Assembly (NCBI RefSeq): GCF_007845675.1
Contig: NZ_VOBR01000008.1
Coordinates: 124,001 to 188,000 of the forward strand
DNA length: 64,000 bases
DNA from: Lentzea tibetensis
GTDB lineage: Bacteria > Actinomycetota > Actinomycetes > Mycobacteriales > Pseudonocardiaceae
Reading direction: 5' to 3'
Shown: positions 15,148 through 23,570 of the stretch, piece by piece
Layout of the letters: each line of letters opens with the position of its first letter
Numbering within the stretch: position 1 is the stretch's first letter
Program-made: the position numbers and the translations under genes
Notes under the pieces: model-generated
Told to the model about the DNA's origin: nothing
The model's input: only the letters and a program-made list of their open reading frames with translations
The model's database searches: none

Positions 15148-15369
15148 ATGAGTTCGGTTACCGCGATTCGACCTGTTCACAAACCCTGGTTGGTGTTCAC
15201 GGCACGGGCTGTTGTCGTGCTTCAGGCGCTGGGGATCGTATTCCTGCTCACCTCGATTTGGACGACGGTGGCCATTGCCGTCCTGTTCGTCGTCACCGTG
15301 TCGGTGGTGCGCGCTCTGTCACGGGCGTCGCAGCAGATGGACACCATCTTCGAGGAAGAACTCTCCTAG
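15148..15369 (+). CDS. Small membrane protein, 73 aa
   Basis: The ATG at 15148 follows GAAAGAAG and gives MSSVTAIRPVHKPW followed by two closely spaced hydrophobic helices (FTARAVVVLQALGIVFLL and WTTVAIAVLFVVTVSVV) and a polar, acidic tail ending in EEELS. An upstream start at 15082 in the same frame adds a polar N-terminus without a ribosome-binding site and is less likely. The stop overlaps the stop of the convergent GAF gene by four bases. Function unknown. Confidence 0.6.
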   Translation: MSSVTAIRPVHKPWLVFTARAVVVLQALGIVFLLTSIWTTVAIAVLFVVTVSVVRALSRASQQMDTIFEEELS

Positions 15370-15848
15370 CTGAGGAACCCGCGGGCGGGGATTCCCTCGG
15401 GGAAGCGCTCCAGCGCCTCACCGCTCGCATCGGCCAGCTCTTCGAGTGCGGCGATCTCGTCCGGGGTCGCCGCGTGCGGGACGGCCCAGTAGCCACCGGT
15501 CGCCCCGATGGCGTCGGGATGCAGGATCGGCGCCATGACGAGGCTGCGCACGAACGTCGGCCGGTACGCCTCCTGCGGGATGCGCGAGTCGAACCTGATG
15601 TCGCGGATCGCGACGGTCTGCCGGTGCAGCATCGCCCAGCCGCTGATGCAGTTCGCGGCGGGGAACCGCTGGCCCTTCCACAGCGGGCTCATCGAGTCCT
15701 CGTCGGCGTAGTAGCACTGGTCGCCGTCGAGCAGCACCAGTGTCGCGCCGTGCGCGTCCAGCAGCCGGCGCGCGGTCGTTCTGACGACGCGTTGAACCTC
15801 TTCCAGCGTGCCCGCGCGTTCGAGCAGCGCGGTCGTGTCGGCGGCCAT
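15366..15848 (-). CDS. GAF-domain protein, 160 aa
   Basis: A single GAF domain fills the protein: an N-terminal helix (LEEVQRVVRTTARRLLDAHG), a strand with ATLVLLDGDQCYYADED, the central NCISGWAMLHRQTVAIRDI and the late RSLVMAPILHPDAIGATGGY. GAF domains bind small ligands such as cyclic nucleotides, or chromophores. No output domain is attached, so it may act through a partner or be a stand-alone sensor. The gene is divergent from the GH16 gene (about 100 bp between starts) and converges with the small membrane protein gene. Confidence 0.75.
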   Translation of the reverse strand: MAADTTALLERAGTLEEVQRVVRTTARRLLDAHGATLVLLDGDQCYYADEDSMSPLWKGQRFPAANCISGWAMLHRQTVAIRDIRFDSRIPQEAYRPTFVRSLVMAPILHPDAIGATGGYWAVPHAATPDEIAALEELADASGEALERFPEGIPARGFLS

Positions 15849-15888
15849 CTTTCAGACGGTAATCCCATTGCTCGTTGACGGACACCTG

Positions 15889-15902
15889 TGAGAGCGCTTC
15901 CA
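15889..15902 (+). promoter_or_regulatory. LacI/CebR-type operator upstream of the GH16 gene
   Basis: TGAGAGCGCTTCCA matches 12 of 14 positions of the actinomycete CebR-type box TGGGAGCGCTCCCA used by LacI-family repressors of polysaccharide-degrading genes. It lies 44 bp upstream of the GH16 start. Control by a sugar-responsive repressor is therefore likely, but the binding protein is not encoded in the window. Confidence 0.5.
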
Positions 15903-15945
15903 TGAAGGAATCCGCCGCTGCCCGCATGACAGAGAGGTCATCACC

Positions 15946-16860
15946 GTGGCTGGTAGGAAACTCGCGCTGGCGAGCGCGTTGCTGTTGCTTCTCCCCATGG
16001 CGAACCCGGCGCAGGCAGCCGTGCCACCCACCCCGCCCGGCTGGACGCTGGCCTGGAGCGACGATTTCACCGGCGCGAACAACAGCGCGCCGAACCCGAA
16101 CAACTGGATCGTGGACATCGGCCACAGCTACCCCGGCGGTCCCGCCAACTGGGGCACCGGCGAGATCCAGCGGTACACGAACGACCGCGCCAACCTGCGG
16201 CTCGACGGCACCGGCAACCTGCGGATCGTCCCGTTGCGGGCGGCGAACGGCGAGTGGACGTCGGCGCGCATCGAGACCCGCCGCTCGAACTTCAAGGCAC
16301 CGGCAGGCGGTGTGCTGCGCATCGAGGGCCGCATCCAGATGCCCAACATCACCGGTACCGGCGCGCTCGGCTACTGGCCCGCGTTCTGGGCGCTCGGCTC
16401 GCCGTACCGGGGGGTCTTCTGGAACTGGCCGTCGATCGGCGAGTTCGACGTCATGGAGAACGTCAACGGGATCAACAGCGTCTGGGGCGTGCTGCACTGC
16501 GGCGTCAACCCCGGCGGATCGTGCAACGAGACGAACGGGCTCGGCGCGGCCCGCGTCTGCCCCGGCGCCCAGTGCGCGGGGAACTTCCACACCTACCGGT
16601 TCGAGTGGGACCGCTCGGTCAGCCCGAACCAGCTGCGCTGGTACGTCGACGGCCAGCACTACCACACGGTCCGGCAGAACCAGGTGGACGCGACGTCGTG
16701 GAACAACATGACCTCGCACTCCGGCTACTTCATCCTGCTGAACGTGGCGATCGGCGGCGCGTTCCCCAACGGGGTCGCCGGTCGCACGACGCCGACCCCG
16801 TCGACCACGCCCGGCCGTTCGATGGCCGTCGACTACGTGGCGGTGTGGACGCGCCCGTGA
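15946..16860 (+). CDS. Secreted GH16 beta-glucanase-type glycoside hydrolase, 304 aa
   Basis: A signal peptide (MAGRKLALASALLLLLPMAN...AQA) is followed by a GH16 domain starting at PPGWTLAWSDDFTG. The active-site motif is GEFDVMENV with E166 (nucleophile), D168 and E171 (acid/base), matching the family ExDxxE signature. GH16 enzymes cleave beta-1,3 or beta-1,3/1,4 glucans, agar, carrageenan or related polymers; the substrate is not certain, though laminarinase-type is most common in soil actinomycetes. A CebR-like operator precedes the gene, and a second secreted polysaccharide-active enzyme follows 84 bp later, suggesting a polymer-utilisation pair. Start GTG 15946. Confidence 0.88.
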   Translation: MAGRKLALASALLLLLPMANPAQAAVPPTPPGWTLAWSDDFTGANNSAPNPNNWIVDIGHSYPGGPANWGTGEIQRYTNDRANLRLDGTGNLRIVPLRAANGEWTSARIETRRSNFKAPAGGVLRIEGRIQMPNITGTGALGYWPAFWALGSPYRGVFWNWPSIGEFDVMENVNGINSVWGVLHCGVNPGGSCNETNGLGAARVCPGAQCAGNFHTYRFEWDRSVSPNQLRWYVDGQHYHTVRQNQVDATSWNNMTSHSGYFILLNVAIGGAFPNGVAGRTTPTPSTTPGRSMAVDYVAVWTRP

Positions 16861-16943
16861 GTATTGGCTACCGTTGGATCACGCCGCAGACATCCGATCT
16901 ATGCCTCACCGCGACGCCGCGGGCGTGATCTCGAGGAGATCAG

Positions 16944-17708
16944 ATGCGACGACCTCATCTGGCGTTCGCACTGGCACTTGCGGCTGTGCTGACCATGCCC
17001 GTGCAGGCCTCCGCCGTTCCCGGTGTCCTGTGGGAAGCCGATCCGAAGCTGGGGCCGGCGGCCGTGTTCGACGGGCTCGAACGCGACCCCGGCGCCATCA
17101 CCGCAGCCAACGACCCGCAGGGCAAGTACGGGCCTTCCATCAAGTACGAGACCTGGGATTGGTCGGAGGGCAAGGAGCGGTGCGAAAGCCGTGGCATGCG
17201 GAAGAACGGCTCTCCGTACCGCCTCGGCGCGGCGGAGGTCGGCCAGACGTTCTACTTCGGCTGGCGCGCGCTCTGGCAGGTGAACCCGAACGGCAAGCAC
17301 TGGATCGCCGTCTACCAGCTGCACATCTCCGGTGCGAGCGGCGGCCAGCCGAAGTCGGGCCCGTTCGTGCTCCGCACGCTCGGCGACGGCAAGCTGCACT
17401 TCCAGCTCACGTCGCCGAACGGGGGCACGAAGCACATCTGGTCGACGGACTTCCCGGTGAACCAGTGGAACGACTGGGTGATCGGGTTCAAGCTGTCGCG
17501 CGGCGGCGACGGCTGGGTCGAGCTCTGGCGCAACGGTGAGCAGCAGACGTTCACCAACGGGCAGAAGCGCTACCCCGGCGCGACGTTGTGGGGCACGCAC
17601 GTCAACACGAAGTGGGGCGTCTACCGCTCAGGCCCCAACAGCGGGCGCGCGACGGCCTGGCTGAACTCGGGCAAGCTCGGGACCAGCTACGCCGACGTCG
17701 CTCCCTGA
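16944..17708 (+). CDS. Secreted polysaccharide lyase, heparin lyase I family, 254 aa
   Basis: A signal peptide ends near VQASA (residue 24). The mature protein has the beta-jelly-roll pattern of the polysaccharide lyase family that includes heparin lyase I: GPSIKYETWDWSEGKERCES near the N-terminus, FYFGWRALWQVNP and KHWIAVYQLH in the middle, and GRATAWLNSGKLG at the C-terminus. These enzymes cleave uronic-acid-containing polymers by beta-elimination; specificity cannot be read from the sequence, and actinomycete members often act on alginate or glucuronan-like substrates. GAGGAGATCAG precedes the ATG. Together with the GH16 gene it suggests extracellular polysaccharide breakdown. Confidence 0.75.
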   Translation: MRRPHLAFALALAAVLTMPVQASAVPGVLWEADPKLGPAAVFDGLERDPGAITAANDPQGKYGPSIKYETWDWSEGKERCESRGMRKNGSPYRLGAAEVGQTFYFGWRALWQVNPNGKHWIAVYQLHISGASGGQPKSGPFVLRTLGDGKLHFQLTSPNGGTKHIWSTDFPVNQWNDWVIGFKLSRGGDGWVELWRNGEQQTFTNGQKRYPGATLWGTHVNTKWGVYRSGPNSGRATAWLNSGKLGTSYADVAP

Positions 17709-17779
17709 CCGCGAGGACGGGTGCTGCCGGGCGCGTGCCACGGCCCGGCAGCACCCGCTCGGGTCACTAGTGTGGTGCT

Positions 17780-19588
17780 GTGACGACGCACCCCTCGGCC
17801 AACGTGCCCGACCAGCTGTTCGACGACCCCGCCGCCGAGGCGCGGTGGCGCGAGCGGTTCACCGCTGCCCGCGTGACGCTGCCCGGCTGGGCCGAGGACG
17901 CGGCTGACCGGTCGCTCTACCTGTCGAACGCGAGCGGCGTCTGGGAGATCTACGCCTGGGACCGGGCGACGGACCAGCACCGCAGGGTCACGGACCGGCC
18001 GAACGGCACGTCGCACGGCACGCTGAACCCGGACGGCACGGAGATCTGGTGGTTCGACGACCACGACGGCGACGAGTTCGGCCTGTGGGTGCGCGAGCCG
18101 TTCCACGAGGGCAGCGCCGCGCCGGCCGTCGAGGGTGTCGACGCGGGCTACCCGGCGGGACTCGAGATCGGGCGTGACGTGGTGGCGGTCGCGGCGTCGA
18201 CCGACGACGGCACGACGATCTGGTTGTCCCGCAAGGGGAACAAGGCCGAGGTCATCTACCGCGACGAGCACGACGGCGGCGTCGCGGCGCTCTCCAAGGA
18301 CGAGACGCTGGTCGCGATCGCGCACTCCGAGCACGGCGACAACCGGCACATGGCGCTGCGCATCCTGAACGTCGAGGACGGCTCAACGAAGGCCGATCGG
18401 TGGGACGGCAAGGGCAAGGGGCTCGACGCGATCGCGTTCAGCCCGGTGCTCGGCGACAACCGGCTGCTCGTCGCGCACGAGCGGCGCGGGCGCGAGGAGC
18501 TGCTGATCTGGGACCTCACCGCGGACACGGAGACCGAGCTGGTCATCGACCTGCCGGGCGAGGTGACGGCTGACTGGTACCCGGACGGCAGCGCGCTGCT
18601 CGTCCTGCACACGCACGAAGCCCGCAACACCATGCACCGCTACGACATCGCGACGAAGCAGCTGTCCACTGTGGACGTCGCGAAGGGAGTGATCGGTTCG
18701 GCGGGCGTGCGCCCGGACGGCACGATCGAGTACTCGTGGTCGTCGGCCGCACGGCCCGGCGTCATCAGGGCGCTCGACCCGAGCGGCACCGAGCGCGTGC
18801 TGCTGGAGCCGCCAGGCCACAAGGCCGCGCCGACCTCGGAGCTCACCGACGCGTTCGTCGGTGACGTGCACGCGCTGATCTCCAAGCCGGCCGGCGACGG
18901 CCCGTTCCCCACGGTGTTCCTGCTGCACGGCGGCCCGCACTCGGCCGACGAGGACCGGTTCTCCGCGTACCGCGCGGTGTGGCTGGATGCCGGGTTCGCC
19001 GTGGTGCACGTCAACTACCGCGGCTCGACGGGCTACGGCTCGGTGTGGCGCGACGCGATCGAGGGCCGTCCGGGGCTGACCGAGCTCGAGGACGTGGCCG
19101 CGGTGCACGACTGGGCCGTCGAGAGCGGGCTGGCGGACCCGGCCAGGTGCGTCGTCAACGGCGCCAGCTGGGGCGGGTACCTGTCGCTGCTGGCGATCGG
19201 GACGCAGCCGGAGCGCTGGGCGGCGAGCGTCGCGGGCGTGCCGGTCGCGGACTACTTCGCGGCCTACGAGGACGAGATGGAGCCGCTGCGGGCGTTCGAC
19301 CGGGCGCTGTTCGGCGGGTCGCCGGAGGAGCTGCCGGACGTGTACCGGAAGTGCTCACCGCTCACCTACATCGACCACGTCAAGGCGCCGGTGCTGGTGC
19401 TCGCCGGTGAGAACGACCCGCGCTGCCCGATCCGGCAGATCGACAACTACCTGGACGCGCTCGCCGAGCGCGGCGGGAAGTACGAGGTCTACCGCTACGA
19501 CGCCGGCCACGGCTCGCTGGTCGTCGCCGAGACCATCCGCCAGGTCGCGGCCGAAGTGGACTTCGCACGGCGTGCGCTGGAGGGTTAA
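17780..19588 (+). CDS. S9-family prolyl-oligopeptidase-like peptidase, 602 aa
   Basis: The N-terminal ~330 residues are a beta-propeller with WD-like repeats, and the C-terminal part is an alpha/beta-hydrolase fold. The nucleophile elbow is NGASWGGY (S463), the acid is in AGENDPRCP and the histidine in YDAGHGSLV, the usual Ser-Asp-His triad of S9 peptidases; HGGPH supplies the oxyanion residues. No signal peptide is visible, so the enzyme is cytoplasmic and probably degrades short peptides. The GTG at 17780 lies six bases after TAGTGT (17768-17773), consistent with a leaderless transcript. Confidence 0.88.
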   Translation: MTTHPSANVPDQLFDDPAAEARWRERFTAARVTLPGWAEDAADRSLYLSNASGVWEIYAWDRATDQHRRVTDRPNGTSHGTLNPDGTEIWWFDDHDGDEFGLWVREPFHEGSAAPAVEGVDAGYPAGLEIGRDVVAVAASTDDGTTIWLSRKGNKAEVIYRDEHDGGVAALSKDETLVAIAHSEHGDNRHMALRILNVEDGSTKADRWDGKGKGLDAIAFSPVLGDNRLLVAHERRGREELLIWDLTADTETELVIDLPGEVTADWYPDGSALLVLHTHEARNTMHRYDIATKQLSTVDVAKGVIGSAGVRPDGTIEYSWSSAARPGVIRALDPSGTERVLLEPPGHKAAPTSELTDAFVGDVHALISKPAGDGPFPTVFLLHGGPHSADEDRFSAYRAVWLDAGFAVVHVNYRGSTGYGSVWRDAIEGRPGLTELEDVAAVHDWAVESGLADPARCVVNGASWGGYLSLLAIGTQPERWAASVAGVPVADYFAAYEDEMEPLRAFDRALFGGSPEELPDVYRKCSPLTYIDHVKAPVLVLAGENDPRCPIRQIDNYLDALAERGGKYEVYRYDAGHGSLVVAETIRQVAAEVDFARRALEG

Positions 19589-19769
19589 CCTGGTCGTCGG
19601 CGCCGTCCCGCGCCGTACCTCCTGACCGGTCGCCCACGCAGACCGGCGCTCGCGGAGGCGAAGGGGACCTGATGTCCTCGGGGCGCTGCTCGACGCAGCC
19701 GTTGTCGTGCGCCCGGACGGTTCGGGCGGGGCGTGGGGTCCGCTCGTGTCCGTCCGCGAGAGGCACACG
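19589..19769. other. 181-bp gap without a recognised element
   Basis: Highly G+C-rich sequence with several short complementary stretches lies between the peptidase and BtrH-like genes. I recognised no riboswitch class, tRNA or conserved motif. A start at 19707 for the following gene is possible but lacks a ribosome-binding site. Confidence 0.4.
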
Positions 19770-20936
19770 ATGACCGAGCAGAAGTCCCTCAAGCGTCTCG
19801 TCCGCTCCCGCATGGAGCGGACCGGCGAGTCGTACACCACCGCACGTCGTCACGTGCTGGCCAACGCCCCGAGGTCGGCGGGCGGCGGGCTGATGCACGA
19901 CTCCGCGCTGCTCAGGAACGCACTGGGCGACGGGTGGTCCGAGGCGATGCTCGCCGGGCTGGCAGGCGGCATCGGCTTCATGTACTTCGTGTTCGAGTAC
20001 AAGGAGCTCAAGGCGCCGACGATGACGATCGTCGCCAGGCACCACCCGGACCCGTTCATCCCGGCCGCGCTGCGCAACGCGGGGATCGAGCACCAGGTCA
20101 CCACGACCGGTTCCGTCCGCAAGGCCGAGAAGGCGCTGCGGGAGGCGACGGGCACGGTGATCTGCACGGTCGACCGCACGAAGCTGCCGTGGCACGGGCT
20201 CACCGGCGAGTGGGGCCCTGAGCCGTACCCGGTCGGCGTGCAGGGCCTCGACGGCGACACGGTGCTGGTCGACGACGAGTGCCTGCAGCCGAACCCGCTG
20301 CCGCTGGCCGACTTCCTGGCCGCGTGGGGCAAGAAGCACGAGATGATCACCATCGGTGCCGCGACCGGGAAGCCGGACGTCAGGACCGCGGTCAGCACGA
20401 CCGTCGCGCACCTCACCGGCCCGGTGCTGGGCAACAACTTCGACGTGAACTTCGGCTTCTCCGGCATGCGCAAGCTGGCCGCCGAGATGCGCGACGTCAA
20501 GGGCAAGAAGGGCTGGTCGCAGCGCTGGGCGACGCCGGGTGCGGAGTTCTTCGTGCTGCGCAGGCTGCACGACTGCCTGGAGGTCGAGTACACGGCGCCG
20601 AGCGCGACGCGGCAGCTCTACGCGGACTTCCTCCGGGAGGCCGGCCTGCCGGGCGTGACCGAGTTCGAAGCCGCCGGACGGATCTGGTCGGACGTCGCGG
20701 CTCGTTCGATCGGGGCGATGCCGGTGCTCCAGGAGTACGAACAGCTGGTCACCGAGCGCATGCGGCTGATGATCAGCGGTGGGGCGGCCGTCGCGGACGA
20801 GGTACGCGCGCTGGGCAGTCGGATGAGCGGTCTGGCGGAGCGGGCGACGCCGGTCCAGGCTGGCCTCTATGTCGAACTCGCTGATCTCGTGGACGAAGCC
20901 CGCGAGTTGGAGGAGAAGGCGGTCGGTCAGCTGTGA
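19770..20936 (+). CDS. BtrH N-terminal-domain / DUF4872-type protein, 388 aa
   Basis: The sequence has the BtrH N-terminal pattern (LLRNALGDGWSEAMLAGLAG, GIGFMYFVFEYK, then a cleft region with TTTGSVRKAEKAL) and a DUF4872-like C-terminus (RQLYADFLREAGLPGVTEFE, IWSDVAARSI). BtrH of butirosin biosynthesis transfers an acyl group from an acyl-carrier protein to an aminoglycoside; most homologues outside that cluster are uncharacterised. No carrier protein or aminoglycoside genes are nearby, so a biosynthetic role is not supported by context. The ATG at 19770 is preferred to the upstream frame start. It overlaps the SEC-C gene by four bases. Confidence 0.65.
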   Translation: MTEQKSLKRLVRSRMERTGESYTTARRHVLANAPRSAGGGLMHDSALLRNALGDGWSEAMLAGLAGGIGFMYFVFEYKELKAPTMTIVARHHPDPFIPAALRNAGIEHQVTTTGSVRKAEKALREATGTVICTVDRTKLPWHGLTGEWGPEPYPVGVQGLDGDTVLVDDECLQPNPLPLADFLAAWGKKHEMITIGAATGKPDVRTAVSTTVAHLTGPVLGNNFDVNFGFSGMRKLAAEMRDVKGKKGWSQRWATPGAEFFVLRRLHDCLEVEYTAPSATRQLYADFLREAGLPGVTEFEAAGRIWSDVAARSIGAMPVLQEYEQLVTERMRLMISGGAAVADEVRALGSRMSGLAERATPVQAGLYVELADLVDEARELEEKAVGQL

Positions 20937-21307
20937 CTGAGCAGCTGACAGCGGTCTACTGGCCCGCTGACGAGCTGGTAGAGGTCATGAAGCGCTGGCC
21001 GGACGGCTATCCGGCGTTCCGCGGGCTGGATCGCCCGCACGAGGCACATCGCCAGGAGGTGGAACGGTTCCTGCGCGGCTTCGCCGACGTGGGCGGGCAC
21101 GCGATGGTCGCGGTCGGATCGGCCGACGACTACGAGGACTTCGCCGGTGACGGCGATCCGGCGGCCGGGCGCACACGCGCCGACTACGCCGAGCACGTCG
21201 CCGCGACCCGCGGCGCGATGATCTGGCCACCGGGCCGCAACGACCCGTGCTGGTGCGGATCCGCACGCAAGTACAAGACCTGCTGCGGCTCACCCACGTT
21301 CATCTAG
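20933..21307 (+). CDS. SEC-C motif protein, 124 aa
   Basis: The C-terminus carries a SEC-C zinc motif, [19 protein letters not shown], the same C-x-C-x8-C-C metal site found at the end of SecA and in many small proteins. The preceding 95 residues ([20 protein letters not shown]...) have no known fold assignment. The GTG start overlaps the stop of the BtrH-like gene (GTGA), so the two are probably translated together. A strong terminator follows. The role is unknown; SEC-C proteins often bind other proteins or nucleic acids. Confidence 0.75.
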   Translation: MTEQLTAVYWPADELVEVMKRWPDGYPAFRGLDRPHEAHRQEVERFLRGFADVGGHAMVAVGSADDYEDFAGDGDPAAGRTRADYAEHVAATRGAMIWPPGRNDPCWCGSARKYKTCCGSPTFI

Positions 21308-21312
21308 AAACG

Positions 21313-21360
21313 CCGTCGGGGGCACTTGGCGGACCCGTGTCCGCGAAGTGCCCCCGACGG
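21313..21360. terminator. Bidirectional terminator between convergent genes
   Basis: CCGTCGGGGGCACTT (21313-21327) pairs perfectly with 21346-21360, and the loop contains a further GCGGAC/GTCCGC stem. It lies between the stop of the SEC-C gene and the stop of the convergent ohr gene and should serve both. Confidence 0.85.
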
Positions 21361-21369
21361 AGGAAGACG

Positions 21370-21792
21370 TCAGACGGTGGCGCTGATCGCCACGTCGATG
21401 TTGCCGCGGGTGGCGTTGGAGTACGGGCAGACCTGGTGGGCCTGCTCGACGAGCTTGTCCGCGACGGCCTGGTCGAGGCCGGGGGTGCTCACGACCAGCT
21501 CGACGGCGAGCTGGAAGCCGCCCGCGCCGTTCGGGCCGATGCCGACCTTCGCGGTGACCTCGGAGTGCTTGAGGTCGACCTTCGCGTGACGCGCGACGAG
21601 CTTGAGGGCGCTGTTGAAGCACGCGGCGTAGCCGGCGGCGAACAGCTGCTCCGGGTTGGTGGCCTCGCCACCGGGGCCGCCGAGCTCCTTGGGGGTCGCG
21701 AGACGCTCGTCGATCACGCCGTCGGAGGAACGGACCTCGCCGTTGCGGCCCTCACCGATGGCAATGGCCTCAGCCGTGTACAGCACCTGCAT
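21370..21792 (-). CDS. ohr: Organic hydroperoxide resistance protein (OsmC/Ohr), 140 aa
   Basis: Length and sequence fit the Ohr subgroup: the N-terminus [20 protein letters not shown], the active-site cysteines C58 ([13 protein letters not shown]) and C122 ([14 protein letters not shown]) and a nearby R/E pair. Ohr reduces organic hydroperoxides with electrons from lipoylated proteins and acts in the cytoplasm. The ATG at 21792 follows AAAGGAGAG at the right spacing; a GTG six bases upstream is too close to it. No OhrR repressor gene is adjacent. A shared bidirectional terminator lies downstream. Confidence 0.9.
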   Translation of the reverse strand: MQVLYTAEAIAIGEGRNGEVRSSDGVIDERLATPKELGGPGGEATNPEQLFAAGYAACFNSALKLVARHAKVDLKHSEVTAKVGIGPNGAGGFQLAVELVVSTPGLDQAVADKLVEQAHQVCPYSNATRGNIDVAISATV

Positions 21793-21877
21793 CGTCACGC
21801 TCTCCTTTGAGCCGGGGGGATGTTGTGTCCTACGGGGCACAACACCGGTTGGCTCGAAACATCTTCCCGAGGGTGGC

Positions 21878-22453
21878 TCAGCTCACCCCGTGGTGAGACG
21901 CACGAGCCTGCGCGAACTCGACGACCTGCCGTCCGATCGTCCTGAGGTTGGCCGCCACGTCGGCGTCCGAGCACGTGCCGTCCGCGTCGAACTTCACCTG
22001 CGCCGAGTTCACCGCCGCACCCAGCGGGGTGGGCCAGCCGCGCAGCGCGTGGACGATCGAACGGAGTGCGCTCAGCGTGTTCACCGACGCCTGCCAGCCG
22101 TACGCGGCGGCGACGCAGCCGACCGCGCGGTCGTGCAGGTACGGGCGGTCGTCGTTGCGGAGGTCCTCCACGTAGTCGAGCGCGTTCTTGACCAGGCCGG
22201 ACACCGTGCCGTGGTAGCCGGGCGAGACCAGGATGACGCCGTCCGCGCGGGCCAGGTCCTCGACGAGCTTCTTCGCGATCTCGGGGCGGTCGGGCTGGGC
22301 GGGGTCGTAGAACGGCAGCAGCAGATCCGTACCGCTGTACTCGATCGTCTCCGCACCCGCCTCCGCCGCACCGGCGAGCGCGATCCGCAGTGCCCGCTCG
22401 CTCTGCGAGTCAGCCCTGATCGAGCCGCCGATACCGACCACCGTGACCGTCAT
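21878..22453 (-). CDS. NADPH-dependent FMN reductase family protein, 191 aa
   Basis: The flavodoxin-like fold is visible from TVTVVGIGGSIRADSQSERA (phosphate-binding loop of the FMN site) through LVSPGYHGTVSGLVKNALDY, the family signature. These enzymes reduce free FMN or other acceptors with NAD(P)H, for example for sulfonate monooxygenases or azo/quinone reduction. No partner monooxygenase is adjacent. The ATG at 22453 is chosen because the longer frame to 22774 runs through the divergent esterase gene. It is divergent from the esterase with about 64 bp between starts. Confidence 0.8.
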   Translation of the reverse strand: MTVTVVGIGGSIRADSQSERALRIALAGAAEAGAETIEYSGTDLLLPFYDPAQPDRPEIAKKLVEDLARADGVILVSPGYHGTVSGLVKNALDYVEDLRNDDRPYLHDRAVGCVAAAYGWQASVNTLSALRSIVHALRGWPTPLGAAVNSAQVKFDADGTCSDADVAANLRTIGRQVVEFAQARASHHGVS

Positions 22454-22517
22454 GCCTCCGATCCTTTCACTTCGACATGGGTGGAGCTGGGCACTACTGG
22501 CTAGTAACGTGCGACAC

Positions 22518-23570
22518 ATGTCGAACCTCCAGGCCCAGCTTCTGGGCGGTGCACTGCGCTTCGCGTTCGGTCTGCCCGCACCGCTGCGGCGCCTGATCTC
22601 GGGCCCGCCGATCCGCCTCGACGGGCAGGACCTGCATCCGGAGGCGCAGCTGCTGCTGCGTCTCCAGTCGTTGACCGGCCGGGACTGGAACACGAAGACA
22701 CCGGAGTCGAGCCGCTTCGACCTCGACATGTCGACGAAGCTGGTGTCCGGGCCGCCGATCACCTCGGTGAACACCCGCGACCTGCGGATCGGCGAGTTCG
22801 ACGCGCGGCTCTACACGCCGCACGGCCTGGCCGACGGCTCACCGTTGTTGATCTTCTACCACGGTGGCGGCTGGGTGACCGGCAACCTCGCGAGCCACGA
22901 CCAGCTGTGCCGCTTCCTCTCCGCGGAGGCGGGCGTGCGGGTGCTGGCCGCGGACTACCGGCTCGCGCCGGAGAACCCGTTCCCGGCCGCGATCGAGGAC
23001 GCCAAGTCCGTGCTCGACTACGTGGTCAACAAGGCGAAGGACCTGGGCATCGACCCGGCGCGCATCGCGCTCGGCGGTGACAGCGCGGGCGGGAACCTGG
23101 CCGCGGTCACCGCGCACCAGTCGCCGGGCACGGCGGTGTTCCTGCTGCTCTTCTACCCGGCGGTCGACGCGTCGGTGCGCAGGCGGTCGCGGGAGATCTT
23201 CGGCAACGGGTTCTTCCTGACCGACGAGAAGATGGACTGGTTCCTCGACCACTACGCGCCCGAGTTCGACGCGCGGTTCGACCCGCGGCTGTCGGTGATG
23301 CTCGCCGAGGACCTGAGCGCGATGCCGCCGACCTACCTCGCGACGGCGGGCTTCGACCCGCTGCGCGACGAGGGTGAAGCGTTTGCGGAACGCCTGGCCT
23401 CGGCCGGAGTCCCGGTCGTGCTGCGCCGCCACGAGGGCCTGTTCCACGGGTTCGCCAACATCCTCGGTGTCGGCGGGGTGTTCCGCGAGGCCGTCTCCGA
23501 GGCGGTCGGCGCGCTACGCACCGGCTTCGCGCTCGCCAACTCCGCCCAGGACGTGACCGAAACCGCCTGA
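22518..23570 (+). CDS. HSL-family alpha/beta-hydrolase (esterase), 350 aa
   Basis: The hormone-sensitive-lipase family motifs are present: HGGGW (115-119, oxyanion hole) and GGDSAGGN with nucleophile S189, followed by DPLRDEG (acid) and HGFANI (histidine). Such enzymes hydrolyse short- to medium-chain esters in the cytoplasm. The ATG at 22518 lies seven bases after TAACGT, so the transcript may be leaderless; the longer frame to 22443 overlaps the divergent gene. The last 57 bases overlap the 3' end of the convergent MFS gene. Confidence 0.85.
   Translation: MSNLQAQLLGGALRFAFGLPAPLRRLISGPPIRLDGQDLHPEAQLLLRLQSLTGRDWNTKTPESSRFDLDMSTKLVSGPPITSVNTRDLRIGEFDARLYTPHGLADGSPLLIFYHGGGWVTGNLASHDQLCRFLSAEAGVRVLAADYRLAPENPFPAAIEDAKSVLDYVVNKAKDLGIDPARIALGGDSAGGNLAAVTAHQSPGTAVFLLLFYPAVDASVRRRSREIFGNGFFLTDEKMDWFLDHYAPEFDARFDPRLSVMLAEDLSAMPPTYLATAGFDPLRDEGEAFAERLASAGVPVVLRRHEGLFHGFANILGVGGVFREAVSEAVGALRTGFALANSAQDVTETA

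Noticed and set aside
19589-19769. A riboswitch before the BtrH-like gene
   Set aside because: The G+C-rich leader can fold, but no class-specific consensus was recognisable by eye.
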